64,000 nucleotides of DNA from NCBI RefSeq assembly GCF_026712205.1, contig NZ_JAPPUW010000009.1:62001-126000 (forward strand), given 5' to 3'. The stretch comes from Pelomonas aquatica (GTDB lineage Bacteria > Pseudomonadota > Gammaproteobacteria > Burkholderiales > Burkholderiaceae_C). Both the position numbers and the translations under genes were made by a program. Below are positions 51,267-60,060 of the stretch, piece by piece (within the stretch, counting starts at the first letter, position 1; every line of letters begins with the position of its first letter). The notes under the pieces were generated by a model. The model was not told the origin of the DNA and made no database searches. It worked only from the letters and a program-made list of their open reading frames with translations.

Positions 51267-53393
51267 TCAGAAACCCAGCTTGAGCGTCACGCGCAGCGTG
51301 CGCGGCTCGGCCGGGTGGACATGCCGGTCCGCGACCGGCGCCGCCTCGCCGGGCAGTTGCGACGCGTAGAAATACTCGATGTCGTTGACCTTGCGGTCGA
51401 ACAGGTTGAAGACATCCAGCGTCAGCTCGCCGCGCGCCCGGAGCTTGCGGGCGACGCGCAGATTGGTCGTCAGCGAAGGCCGGGAGCGCACGCGGTTGTC
51501 CTCGACCAGCGCGCCGGTGCCGAGGTAGCGCCATTGCAGGCTGGCCGACCAGGGGCCGAGCTCGCGCAGGGTCACGGCGATGGAGCCGACCCGGTCGACC
51601 GCGTTGGGGATGCGGTCGCCAGCCGCATCGAAGTCCGCGAAGCGGGCATGCGTCCACGCAAGGTCGGCATCGACCAGCAGCCAGCGCATGGGCACGTAGC
51701 GGTTGTTCCACTCGATGCCGCGGCGCGTGCTGGGGCGGTTGGGTTCGGTGGCGCCGCTGTCGCCGGAGTAGACGAGCTCGGAGTCGAAGTCCAGCTTCCA
51801 CAGCGCCAGCGAGCTCTGCAGGCCCGGCACCCACTCGGTCCGCGCGCCCAGCTCCATGCCGCGCGCGGCCACCAGGCCGGGCACCTTGTCCACGGCCGCG
51901 CCGGTCCTGGGGTCGACGGTGGCGGTGGTGCCGCGCGCGTCGTTGCTGTGGAAGCCGCGCCCCGCGTTGAAGAAGAATTCGGTCCTGGCCCAGGGGCCGG
52001 CGATCAGCGAGAACTTCGGCGAGAACAGATGAGCCGAGGCGCGGCCGGAGTTGGCCGCGTTGCTCAGGCTGTCGACCTTGAAGCGGGCCTGGTCGGCACG
52101 CAGGCCGGCGACGCCGCGCAGCCAGGGCGTCAGCTCCACCGCGGTCTGGCCATACAGGCCGGCGAGCGTCTCGCCCACCTCGTCGTCGCGCGTCGTGCCG
52201 GTGATGCGGCGCTGCACGCTGTCAAACAGGCCGACGCGGATGCGGTCGTGGCGCAGCTGCAGCCCGACCTCGGTCCGGGCTTGCAGCGCGCCCAGGCCGT
52301 GATCGAAGCCGTGCGACAGGCTGGCGCCGTAGATGCTGCGGCGGTCCTGCTGCGAGAACTGGTCGCCCGCCGCCGGCCGCTCCATCGCATAGCTGAAGTT
52401 GGAGAACAGCTGCAGCCGGTAGCCGATGGCATAGGCCGCGACCTGCGTCGCCTGGCCGTCGGCCGCCCGATGCCATTCGCCAGACAGGCTGGTGCGGCGC
52501 GTCTGGCCGCCATCGCTCGGGTCCACCGCGTCGAAGCGGCCAAAGGGTCGGCCGTCGAGCAGGCCGGCATCGATGAGGCGTTCGGGGATCTGGTCCGTCG
52601 AATTCCACCTCGCGTCATAGCCCATCAGGCTGGCGCTCCAGCCCTCGGTGCGGTTGCCGCCCGACAGCGTCAGCACGCCATTGCTCTTGCGCAGCCGCTC
52701 CGGCTGCTTCCACGGCCCGTCGTTGCGCTGCAGCTCGACGGCGCCGAGCAGGTTCAGGCCGCCGCCCAGCGCCGTGGAGCCGGCGCCGACGAAGCGCTGG
52801 AACCCGCGCCGGCCCAGCGTCAGCGCGGCGAAGCCCTCGTCCAGCGTCTGCCGGTAGGCGATGTCGGCCGAGCCGGCGGCCGCGAAGTCGCCGTTCCTCG
52901 CGAAGTAAGGGCCCTTGCGGTACTCGATGCGGTCGACCAGTTCGGGGATCAGGAAGTTCAGGTCGGAATAGCCCTGGCCGTGGCCGTGGGTGGGCATGTT
53001 GACCGGCAGGCCGTTGACGGTGGTCGCGAAGTCGGTGCCATGGTCGAGGTTGAAGCCGCGCAGGAAATACTGGTTGGCCTTGCCGTCGCCCGAGTGCTGG
53101 GTGACGATGACGCCGGGCACGAACTCCAGCACCTCGCCCGGCCGCAGCGCGGGGCGGCTTTTCAGCAGCTCGGCGCGTATCGCCCCCTGCGAGGCGGCAT
53201 CGGTGCTGCCGACGGCGTTGTCGTAGTGGCGGCCGCTGACCTCCACGCGCTCCAGCGCCGCGACCACCGCGTCGCCCTCGGCATGGCCATGGGCGCTGGC
53301 CACGGCGAACAGGCAGGCGGCGGCCAGCAGCTTGCGGTTGAACGAGGCGGGGTCTCGCGGGCGCCGGCGCAGCGGCGAACGGGCTTCGGGCAT
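51267..53393 (-). CDS. TonB-dependent outer-membrane receptor
   Basis: This 708-residue receptor has a probable signal peptide (about 18-40, FNRKLLAAACLFAVASAHGHA), a TonB box-like LERVEVSG, a plug domain (about 65-170, with GVIVTQHSGDGKANQYFLRG) and a 22-strand barrel ending in VTLKLGF with the C-terminal Phe. A His/Gly-rich loop (NMPTHGHGQGYSD) lies in the plug. The ligand is unknown; His residues and the His-rich neighbour suggest a metal. The ATG at 53393 was chosen; the Shine-Dalgarno is poor. Confidence 0.9.
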   Translation of the reverse strand: MPEARSPLRRRPRDPASFNRKLLAAACLFAVASAHGHAEGDAVVAALERVEVSGRHYDNAVGSTDAASQGAIRAELLKSRPALRPGEVLEFVPGVIVTQHSGDGKANQYFLRGFNLDHGTDFATTVNGLPVNMPTHGHGQGYSDLNFLIPELVDRIEYRKGPYFARNGDFAAAGSADIAYRQTLDEGFAALTLGRRGFQRFVGAGSTALGGGLNLLGAVELQRNDGPWKQPERLRKSNGVLTLSGGNRTEGWSASLMGYDARWNSTDQIPERLIDAGLLDGRPFGRFDAVDPSDGGQTRRTSLSGEWHRAADGQATQVAAYAIGYRLQLFSNFSYAMERPAAGDQFSQQDRRSIYGASLSHGFDHGLGALQARTEVGLQLRHDRIRVGLFDSVQRRITGTTRDDEVGETLAGLYGQTAVELTPWLRGVAGLRADQARFKVDSLSNAANSGRASAHLFSPKFSLIAGPWARTEFFFNAGRGFHSNDARGTTATVDPRTGAAVDKVPGLVAARGMELGARTEWVPGLQSSLALWKLDFDSELVYSGDSGATEPNRPSTRRGIEWNNRYVPMRWLLVDADLAWTHARFADFDAAGDRIPNAVDRVGSIAVTLRELGPWSASLQWRYLGTGALVEDNRVRSRPSLTTNLRVARKLRARGELTLDVFNLFDRKVNDIEYFYASQLPGEAAPVADRHVHPAEPRTLRVTLKLGF

Positions 53394-53487
53394 GGCAGTT
53401 CTCGGTGATCGCGCCGGCGGGCAGGCGCAGGCACCGCCTGTCATCGGGACGGGCGGAAGTCGAAGGGGCGGACGGCGGGGGCGCGTT

Positions 53488-54042
53488 TCAGCCGCGTGGC
53501 GGCGTCAGCGGCGGTGCGATGGCGCGATCGCGCCAGTCGATGGCGACCATGGCGGGGCGTTCGCCGACCTGGCGGGCCAGCGGTGCGACACCGCTCGGCA
53601 GCCAGGCCAGGAAGGCCGTCGCATCGCCCTGCGCAGAGTCGTCGGCCGGATCGCCGACGTCGACCACATCGTGCGTGTCAGCCATATGCTCGTGAAAGAT
53701 GCCGCCGTGGGCGTGCATGCCGGCAGCCGGCCCTTTGCTGACCACCCAGCCGAGGCGGGGGCCCTGCAGCCGGGGATCCTGGGCCGCGTGCAGGCGGTCC
53801 AGCGCGGCGCGCAGCGGCTGGGTGAGGCTGGCGAGCACCGAGCCCTGCGGCGCCGCGCCGGTGTGCAGATGGCGATGCCCTTGAACCCCGGCCACCCACT
53901 GCACCACGCTCTGCAGCGGCAGCACGACGAGCAGCAGCACGAGGATGGCGGCGCGCGTTCGATGCAGCAGCGATGACAGGATGAGCGGCACGGGCTTGAC
54001 GCGAAGAATGCTGGGCAGCCGACGAGATCGGCCAGGATGCAT
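53488..54042 (-). CDS. His-rich membrane-anchored protein of unknown function
   Basis: Not assigned to a family with certainty. This 184-residue protein has one hydrophobic segment (about 28-48, AAILVLLLVVLPLQSVVQWV) and then an exported-looking region rich in His (HRHLHTG near 56-62; MHAHGGIFHEHMADTHD near 107-124). The size, single anchor and His clusters resemble the DUF2946 or CzcI-type accessory proteins found beside metal-uptake or efflux genes. It sits 94 nt upstream of the TonB receptor on the same strand. The start may be an internal GTG about 16 codons later. Confidence 0.6.
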   Translation of the reverse strand: MHPGRSRRLPSILRVKPVPLILSSLLHRTRAAILVLLLVVLPLQSVVQWVAGVQGHRHLHTGAAPQGSVLASLTQPLRAALDRLHAAQDPRLQGPRLGWVVSKGPAAGMHAHGGIFHEHMADTHDVVDVGDPADDSAQGDATAFLAWLPSGVAPLARQVGERPAMVAIDWRDRAIAPPLTPPRG

Positions 54043-54139
54043 CGTCGTCCGCAGGCATTGCCCGCGTGTGACATGGCTTGCCGGTTCTACGCAGGCTCTG
54101 CGCGACTGGACGCATCGCGACGCCCCAGCCCCGGCGCCG

Positions 54140-54604
54140 TCACCAGTTCGTGAAGGGCCTCACGGCGAGATTGGCGTTGACGTAGCGCGCATCGCCGGTG
54201 ACCTCCGCGCCCAGCCAGGCCGGCCTTGCGAAGGCCTGGCCTTCGGACTGCAGCTCGATCTCGGCGACGACGAGGCCGGCGTTGGCGTCCAGGAACTCGT
54301 CGACCTCCCAGGTCATGCCTTCATGCGGGCACAGGTGGCGGATCTTCTCGACGACGGGGCCGTCGCACATCGTCAGCAATTGCTCGACATCGGCGACCGG
54401 GATGCGGTATTCGAACTCGGCCCGCGTCGCGCCGGTCGTCGCGCCCTTGATGGTCAGGAAGGCCTGCTCGCCGGCCATGCGCACGCGTACCGTGCGCGCC
54501 GGGTCGCGGCTCAGATAGCCCTGGCTGAAGCGGGTCTGCGCGCTGGCCTGCCGGCGCCAGCCGTCGCCGCGGACGAGGAATTTGCGTTCGATCTCGATGC
54601 CCAT
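54140..54604 (-). CDS. CYTH domain (triphosphate tunnel metalloenzyme) protein
   Basis: This 154-residue protein has the ExExK signature Glu4-Glu6-Lys8 in GIEIERKFLV, the tunnel Arg/Lys residues in VRVRMAGEQAFLTIKG and acidic strands in TWEVDEFLDANAGLVVAEIELQ. Single-domain CYTH proteins hydrolyse inorganic triphosphate or ThTP; class IV adenylate cyclases share the fold. The length fits the short NeuTTM-like phosphatases. It lies directly downstream (32 nt) of the oxidase subunit IV gene on another transcription unit of opposite upstream context; both are on the minus strand. Confidence 0.88.
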   Translation of the reverse strand: MGIEIERKFLVRGDGWRRQASAQTRFSQGYLSRDPARTVRVRMAGEQAFLTIKGATTGATRAEFEYRIPVADVEQLLTMCDGPVVEKIRHLCPHEGMTWEVDEFLDANAGLVVAEIELQSEGQAFARPAWLGAEVTGDARYVNANLAVRPFTNW

Positions 54605-54636
54605 GATGCGGCCATTGTCGACTCACTGCCCCCGCA

Positions 54637-54954
54637 TCACTTGAAGAACAACAGCCGGCTGACCAGCGTGTGGTTGGCCTCGGACGCCATCAGCCCGACC
54701 AGCACCAGCAGCGCCAGCGGCGGCAGCAGGATGGCGCAGATCAGCGCGAGCCGCTCCCAGGCCATGTGCATGAAGACGGCCACGATGAGGCCGGCTTTGA
54801 GCAGCATCAGGATGACGATCAGGCTCCAGCGCAGCAGACCCTGGACGTGGAAGTAGTCGACCAGATAGGACAGCGTGCTGAGCACGAAGAGCAGCAGCCA
54901 GACCTTCAGGTACAGGCCGACCGGGTGTTGCTGGGGCGTTCCGGGAGCGTTCAT
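54637..54954 (-). CDS. Cytochrome c oxidase subunit IV-like protein
   Basis: A 105-residue, three-helix membrane protein of the prokaryotic subunit IV (CtaF/CyoD-like) family. Segments are LKVWLLLFVLSTLSYLVDYF, LLRWSLIVILMLLKAGLIVAVFMHM and LALICAILLPPLALLVLVGLM. The central GLIVAVFMHMAWER is the family signature. Last gene of the oxidase operon, 8 nt after ctaE. Confidence 0.88.
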   Translation of the reverse strand: MNAPGTPQQHPVGLYLKVWLLLFVLSTLSYLVDYFHVQGLLRWSLIVILMLLKAGLIVAVFMHMAWERLALICAILLPPLALLVLVGLMASEANHTLVSRLLFFK

Positions 54955-54962
54955 GCTGCACC

Positions 54963-55652
54963 TCACCAGAGGTAGAAGACCGCGAAGATGAAGACCCAGA
55001 CCAGGTCGACGAAGTGCCAGTAGAGACCGGCGATCTCGACGATCTGGTAGTTGCTGCGCTTCTCGTAGAAGCCGCGCAGCAGCCGTGTCGCGACGACGCT
55101 GAGATAGATGACGCCGGCCGACACGTGCAGGCCATGGAAGCCGGTGATCATGAAGAAGCTTGAGCCGAACTGGGCCGCACCCATGGGGTTGCCCCAGGGC
55201 CGCACGCCTTCGTCGACGATCAGCTTGGTCCACTCGAAGGCCTGCATGGACACGAACATCACGCCGAACGCGGCGGTCGCGAACATCAGGGCCGCCGCCT
55301 TCCTGCGGTTGCGCTGGTAGGCGAAGTTCACGGCCATGGCCATCGTGCCGCTGCTGCTGATCAGCACGAAGGTCATGATGGCGATCAGCAGCAGCGGCAG
55401 CTCGGCGCCGCCGATGCGCAGCGAGAAGACCTCGCTCGGGTTGGGCCACGGCACGGTGGTCGACGCACGCACCGTCATGTAGCCGGTCAGGAAGCTGCCG
55501 AAGATGAAGGTGTCGCTGAGCAGGAAGATCCACATCATCACCTTGCCCCAGGCGACGTGGAAGGCCTGGCGGTCGGAAGACCAGTCGGCAACCAGGCCGC
55601 GCAGGCCGGGGAGCGGGGCCTGCGAGGGGGCGGCGGAGGGGATGGCGCTCAT
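54963..55652 (-). CDS. ctaE: Cytochrome c oxidase subunit III
   Basis: A 229-residue, seven-helix subunit III of the heme-copper oxidase. Characteristic segments are WIFLLSDTFIFGSFLTGY, FMITGFHGLHVSAGVIYL and IAGLYWHFVDLVWVFIFAVFYLW. The conserved Glu and His residues in VSMQAFEWTKLI and GFHGLHV are present. It follows the shorter subunit III-like gene by 15 nt. Confidence 0.93.
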   Translation of the reverse strand: MSAIPSAAPSQAPLPGLRGLVADWSSDRQAFHVAWGKVMMWIFLLSDTFIFGSFLTGYMTVRASTTVPWPNPSEVFSLRIGGAELPLLLIAIMTFVLISSSGTMAMAVNFAYQRNRRKAAALMFATAAFGVMFVSMQAFEWTKLIVDEGVRPWGNPMGAAQFGSSFFMITGFHGLHVSAGVIYLSVVATRLLRGFYEKRSNYQIVEIAGLYWHFVDLVWVFIFAVFYLW

Positions 55653-55667
55653 GGCGTTGGGTCCTCG

Positions 55668-56258
55668 TCAACGGGTGCCGCAGATCCGGGCGGCCACCTC
55701 CGGATCGATGGTGCTGAAGGCGACGAACAGCGCAATCCAGACCAGCAGCAGGAAATGCCAGTAGCGTGCGCACAGCGCAATGCGCCAGGCGGCGCGATCG
55801 GGCGCGCGCTGCACCCAGGCCCAGGCCAGCAGCCCGCCGGCCACATGCAGCCCATGCAGGGCCGTCAGCACGTAGAAGAAGCTGCCCGCCGGGTTGCCCG
55901 TAAACGACACCCTGGCGCCGAGCAGGGCCTGCCAGGCCCAGGCCTGGCAGGCCATGAAGAGCAGGGCGCAAGCACCGCCGGCCAGCAGCGGCGCCTGCGC
56001 CGCCCCGCCGCGCCGCGCGCGCCATGCAGCAAGCTGCAGCAGCACGCTGCCCGCCAGCAGCCAGGCGGTGCTCAGCCAGAGCTGCCAGGGCAGGCCGATG
56101 GCGACCGCATCGCTGGCGCTCAGCCGCATCACATAGGCCGCGCCGAACAGCGAGAACAGCGTCGTCGCGACGCCGATGAAGACCCACAGCCCGACGCTTG
56201 GCGCAGCGCCCGGCCGCAAGGGCCAGGCCAACGGCGAGTTCAGTACGCCGGCGGTCAT
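55668..56258 (-). CDS. Second, divergent subunit III-like protein of the oxidase
   Basis: A 196-residue protein with about six hydrophobic helices. It keeps the subunit III C-terminal signature (FYVLTALHGLHVAGGLLAWAW, LCARYWHFLLLVWIALFVAF), but the N-terminal half is weakly conserved and shorter. The start overlaps the ctaD stop by 4 nt, so it is coupled to subunit I. Together with the ctaE protein it gives the operon two subunit III homologues, which may correspond to a split or duplicated subunit. Confidence 0.82.
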   Translation of the reverse strand: MTAGVLNSPLAWPLRPGAAPSVGLWVFIGVATTLFSLFGAAYVMRLSASDAVAIGLPWQLWLSTAWLLAGSVLLQLAAWRARRGGAAQAPLLAGGACALLFMACQAWAWQALLGARVSFTGNPAGSFFYVLTALHGLHVAGGLLAWAWVQRAPDRAAWRIALCARYWHFLLLVWIALFVAFSTIDPEVAARICGTR

Positions 56259-58042
56259 GCGGGCGCCCCCTTCGACACGGTGGCGCCTTGGCCCTCATGC
56301 GACTCGGGCTCCAATCCCCCGGCCGCCAGCGGCGCGGTCTGAGGAATGAAGTCCTCGGCCGCACCGGGCACGCTGTAGGCATAGGCCCAGCGATGCACCG
56401 CCGGCAGCTGCGCCCCCCAGTTGCCATGCGCCGGCGGCGTCTGCGGCGTGAACCATTCCAGCGACGCGGCGCACCACGGGTTTGGGTCGGCCCGGCGGCC
56501 GCGGAAGGTGCTCCACACAAGGTTGAAGACGAACACCAGCTGCGCGGCACCGACGACCAGCGCGACGACGGTGATGAAGGCGTTCAGCTGATGGGCCGAC
56601 GGCGGGATGAACTGGTAGCCGTCGAAGTTGTAATAGCGCCGCGGCATGCCGAGCACGCCGAGATAGTGCATCGGGAAATAGATCAGGTAGGTGCCGATGA
56701 AGGTGGTCCAGAAGTGCAGGTGGCCGAGCCGGTCGTCCAGCATGCGGCCGCTGATCTTGGGGAACCAGTGGTAGATGGCGCCGAAAACCACCAGCAGCGG
56801 CGCCACGCCCATGACCATGTGGAAGTGGGCCACGACGAAATAGGTGCCCGACAGCGGGATGTCGACGCTGACGTTGCCGAGGAAGAGGCCGGTCAGCCCG
56901 CCGGACAGGAAGGTCAGCATGAAGGCCAGCGTGAACAGCATGGGCACCGACAGGTGTATGTCGCCGCGCCACAGCGTCAGCACCCAGTTGTAGACCTTGA
57001 TCGCGGTGGGCACCGCGATGATCAGCGTGCTGGTCGCGAAGAAGAAGCCGAACCACGGGTTCATGCCGCTGACGAACATGTGGTGGGCCCAGACGACGAA
57101 GCTCAAGGCGCCGATGACGACGATGGCCCAGACCATCATGCGGTAGCCGAAGATGGCCTTGCGCGCATGCACGCTGATGAGGTCCGACACGATGCCGAAG
57201 GCCGGCAGCGCGACGATGTAGACCTCGGGGTGGCCGAAGAACCAGAACAGGTGCTGGAACAGCAGCGGGCTGCCGCCCTTGTAGCCGGTGAGCTGCCCCA
57301 TGGATACCAGGGCCGGCATGAAGAAGCTGGTGCCCAAAGTCTTGTCCAGCAGCATCATGACGCCGCTGACGAACAGCGCCGGGAAGGCCAGCAGCGCCAA
57401 CACCGTGGCCGTGAAGATGCCCCACACCGACAGCGGCATGCGCAGCAGCGTCATGCCCTCGCAGCGTGCCTGCAGCACGGTGGTGACGTAGTTGAGGCCG
57501 CCCATCGTCGTCGCGACGATGAAGATCAGCAGCGACACGAGCATCAGGATGATGCCCCAGTCGTGCCCCGGCGTGCCGGGCAGGATGGACTGCGGCGGGT
57601 AGAGCGTCCAGCCCGCGCCGGTGGGACCGCCGGGCGCGAAGAAGCTCGCCATCAGCACGACGACCGACAGCAGATAGACCCAGAAGCTCAGCATGTTCAT
57701 GTAGGGGAACACCATGTCCCGCGCGCCGACCATCAGCGGGATCAGGTAGTTGCCGAAGCCGCCGAGGAAGAGTGCCGTCAGCAGGTAGATCACCATGATC
57801 ATCCCGTGCATCGTGACGAACTGGTAGTAGCGCTCCGGCGTGATGAAGGCGAAGTGGCCGGGGAAGCCGATCTGCAGCCGCATCAGGTTGGACAGCATCA
57901 CGCCGACCAGCCCCACGACGATGGCCGTGCTCGCGTACTGGACCGCGATGACCTTGTGGTCCTGGCTCCAGACGTATTTGGTGATGAACGACGTCGGCTC
58001 GTGCAGGGCGTCGTCGTGGTCGTCGGCAGCTGGGTGGGCCAT
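56255..58042 (-). CDS. ctaD: Cytochrome c oxidase subunit I
   Basis: Catalytic subunit with heme a and the heme a3-CuB centre. It has 595 residues and about 12 helices. The CuB ligands lie in FWFFGHPEVYIVALPAFG, where the Glu is the D-channel gate typical of A1-type oxidases, and in VVWAHHMFVSGMN. The heme ligand region is YFVVAHFHMVMG. The hydrophilic N-terminus (about 20 residues) and a C-terminal extension of about 70 residues are present. It lies 12 nt after ctaC and overlaps the next gene. Confidence 0.95.
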   Translation of the reverse strand: MAHPAADDHDDALHEPTSFITKYVWSQDHKVIAVQYASTAIVVGLVGVMLSNLMRLQIGFPGHFAFITPERYYQFVTMHGMIMVIYLLTALFLGGFGNYLIPLMVGARDMVFPYMNMLSFWVYLLSVVVLMASFFAPGGPTGAGWTLYPPQSILPGTPGHDWGIILMLVSLLIFIVATTMGGLNYVTTVLQARCEGMTLLRMPLSVWGIFTATVLALLAFPALFVSGVMMLLDKTLGTSFFMPALVSMGQLTGYKGGSPLLFQHLFWFFGHPEVYIVALPAFGIVSDLISVHARKAIFGYRMMVWAIVVIGALSFVVWAHHMFVSGMNPWFGFFFATSTLIIAVPTAIKVYNWVLTLWRGDIHLSVPMLFTLAFMLTFLSGGLTGLFLGNVSVDIPLSGTYFVVAHFHMVMGVAPLLVVFGAIYHWFPKISGRMLDDRLGHLHFWTTFIGTYLIYFPMHYLGVLGMPRRYYNFDGYQFIPPSAHQLNAFITVVALVVGAAQLVFVFNLVWSTFRGRRADPNPWCAASLEWFTPQTPPAHGNWGAQLPAVHRWAYAYSVPGAAEDFIPQTAPLAAGGLEPESHEGQGATVSKGAPA

Positions 58043-58054
58043 GGATTTCCTCGG

Positions 58055-59158
58055 TCAATGGGTCGCCTGGATGTAGGCCACCAGCGCGTCGAGCTCGTCA
58101 TCCTTGACGTCGAGCCTGGGCATCAGCGGCTGGAAGCCCTTGACCGTCCTCGACTGCGGATCGCGGATCTTCTGCCTCAGCGCCGCCGCGTCCATCAGCG
58201 CCGTCGAGCCGTCCATGAAGGTCTCGGTCTTGCCGAACAGCCCCTTCCAGGTCGGGCCGACGATGGTGCTGCCGTCGACCGAGTGGCAGCCGACGCAGCC
58301 CTTGCTCTGCGCCAGCGCCTTGCCGCGGGCCGCCAGGTCGCCCGCGACGACATTGGCCGGCGCAGCCGGCGCCAGCGTCGCGGCGAAGGTCGGCTGCGCA
58401 CTCAGCCAGGCCTCGAAGGCCGCCTCGTCCTCGACCACCACGGTGCCGCGCATGTTCGGGTGGCCGATGCCGCAGAGCTGGGCGCACATCGCCTCGAAGC
58501 GCCCGGCGACCGTCGGCGTGAACCAGAAACTGCTGACCTGGCCGGGCACGATGTTCATGCGCGCGCGCATCGGCGGCACGAAGAAGTCGTGCAGCACATC
58601 GTGCGAGCGCGCCAGCACCTTGACCGGCCGGTTCAGCGGCAGATGGACCTCGTTGCCGGTGATGATGATGTTGGCGCGCGCCGCCGCGTCATCGGGATCG
58701 AGCCCGAGCGGGTTGGCGCCGTTGACGAAGCGGGCATCGCTGGCGCCGAGCTTCCCGGCGGCGCCGATGAAGCGGTAGCGCCACTGCCATTGCTGGCCGA
58801 CCACCTCGAGCACCAGCGCGCCGGGCGGCGGATCCACATAGCTCGCGTAGACCTTCAATCCCGGCGCCAGCAGCGCGGCGATGCCGAGCGACGTGACGGC
58901 TATCAGCCAGCGCTCGAGGCGCCTGTTCTCGGGCTGGTAGGCGGCGCGCCGGCCGGCGCGATGGCGAAAGCGCAGCAGGCAGTAGACGACGAACAGGTTG
59001 ATGACGACGAAGAAGATGCCGGTGATGACGAGGGTGATCGTCAGCGTGTCGTCCATCTGCTTCCAGTTCGACGCCAGCGCCGTGGTCCACCACGGGCTGA
59101 GGAAGTGGAACAACAGCGAGCCGAAGACGATGGCGAGCAGGGTGATGACCATCCACAT
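58055..59158 (-). CDS. ctaC: Cytochrome c oxidase subunit II fused to cytochrome c (caa3 type)
   Basis: A 367-residue subunit II with three N-terminal hydrophobic segments (residues 3-20, 39-62 and 85-100), a CuA domain (about 115-250) and a C-terminal cytochrome c (about 272-365). The CuA ligands are His186, Cys225, Cys229, His233 and Met236 in CAQLCGIGHPNM. The heme site is CVGCH (288-292), with the probable axial Met346 in FQPLMPRL. The fusion marks the enzyme as caa3-type, so it may not need a separate soluble cytochrome c donor. No lipoprotein signal is seen. Confidence 0.94.
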   Translation of the reverse strand: MWMVITLLAIVFGSLLFHFLSPWWTTALASNWKQMDDTLTITLVITGIFFVVINLFVVYCLLRFRHRAGRRAAYQPENRRLERWLIAVTSLGIAALLAPGLKVYASYVDPPPGALVLEVVGQQWQWRYRFIGAAGKLGASDARFVNGANPLGLDPDDAAARANIIITGNEVHLPLNRPVKVLARSHDVLHDFFVPPMRARMNIVPGQVSSFWFTPTVAGRFEAMCAQLCGIGHPNMRGTVVVEDEAAFEAWLSAQPTFAATLAPAAPANVVAGDLAARGKALAQSKGCVGCHSVDGSTIVGPTWKGLFGKTETFMDGSTALMDAAALRQKIRDPQSRTVKGFQPLMPRLDVKDDELDALVAYIQATH

Positions 59159-59206
59159 GGGCGGCTGCTCCTCGTGATGGGCGGGTCGGTCCGGGCGGCA
59201 GGCGCT

Positions 59207-59710
59207 CTAGGTCGCCGCCGCCGCGCGGTTCAGCTTGCGGTAGACCAGCGCGGCGCTGACACCGAACGCGAGCTGCCCGAGGAAGGTGGCCTCGCCGCGC
59301 AGTTCCTCGAACCATGGGAACAGCGATGCCAGCACGTAGAAGTTGACGAAGTAGACGACGACGCCGAACACGTAGCCGACGACCTGCGTCATTGCGAGAC
59401 TGGCCTCCCAGCGCATCGCGGCGATCGCGAGGCCGATGACGAGGCCCGAAAGGACGCCCAGCGTGTAGTGGATCAGCAGTGCCGTGGCGACGACGCCGAC
59501 GTCGAACGCCGATGACTGCAGCACCTGCTGGCCCAGCACCAGCGCCGCGACCTTGTGCGATGTGGCCCACGGGTTGCCGTCACCGAAGGTCAGCGGCCAG
59601 CACAGGTCGAGCACCATCAGCACGGCACCGGCGGCGAGGCCGGCCACGGCAGCGGCCGACCCGTCGAACGCACGCCACGCCCAGCGGCGGGATTGCAATT
59701 GAAGCTCCAT
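59207..59710 (-). CDS. Small membrane protein at the head of the oxidase operon
   Basis: Not recognised. A 167-residue protein with four predicted membrane helices (about 18-38, 58-76 weak, 77-101, 108-135). The ATG at 59710 (MELQLQSRRWAWRAF) has AGGAGG at ideal spacing; the frame is open about 50 codons further up without family support. It is the first well-supported gene of the unit and lies 48 nt before ctaC, so a role in assembly or stability of the oxidase is a reasonable inference. Confidence 0.75.
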   Translation of the reverse strand: MELQLQSRRWAWRAFDGSAAAVAGLAAGAVLMVLDLCWPLTFGDGNPWATSHKVAALVLGQQVLQSSAFDVGVVATALLIHYTLGVLSGLVIGLAIAAMRWEASLAMTQVVGYVFGVVVYFVNFYVLASLFPWFEELRGEATFLGQLAFGVSAALVYRKLNRAAAAT

Positions 59711-59775
59711 GACTGCCTCCTTCTTCTTGGACGCCCGGCCTTTGCGGGACGGCGGGGATGCCCCGTTTCTCACCT

Positions 59776-60045
59776 TCAAGGCGGGCCGCGGGACGCGAGA
59801 CCTGCCGCACGCTTTCGCGCCCCGCCACGTTTCAAGCTCCCGCGGGGGAATGAGATGCCGGTCCACACGGGCTCTGCGCCACCGGGAACATCTGGCGATT
59901 GCCGCACCTCGGCCGCATGCACATCGGTCACGTCACGCGCCGGGATGGGCGTCTGCCCGAGCACGGCCAGCGCGAGCGGCAAAGCCTTGCCGGCGTTGCG
60001 CGTACTTTCGACGTTTGGCAACAGCCCATGAACGCGAGGCTCCAC
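59776..60045 (-). CDS. Possible small protein upstream of the oxidase operon
   Basis: An 89-codon GTG-started frame preceded by a perfect AGGAGG (60051-60056) with 5-nt spacing, encoding VEPRVHGLLPNVESTRNAGK onward with no signal peptide or recognisable domain. It ends 65 nt before the next gene. The strong ribosome-binding site is the only argument; frames of this size occur by chance in GC-rich DNA. The rest of the 59711-60324 interval holds only the regulatory-looking elements listed separately and no other supported gene. Confidence 0.35.
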   Translation of the reverse strand: MEPRVHGLLPNVESTRNAGKALPLALAVLGQTPIPARDVTDVHAAEVRQSPDVPGGAEPVWTGISFPRGSLKRGGARKRAAGLASRGPP

Positions 60046-60060
60046 CGCAACCTCCTGTGA

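Noticed and set aside
56198-59515. Open frame of about 1100 codons antisense to the oxidase operon
   Set aside because: Translation is an Arg/His/Asp-rich shadow of ctaC and ctaD, which carry all metal-ligand motifs on the other strand.
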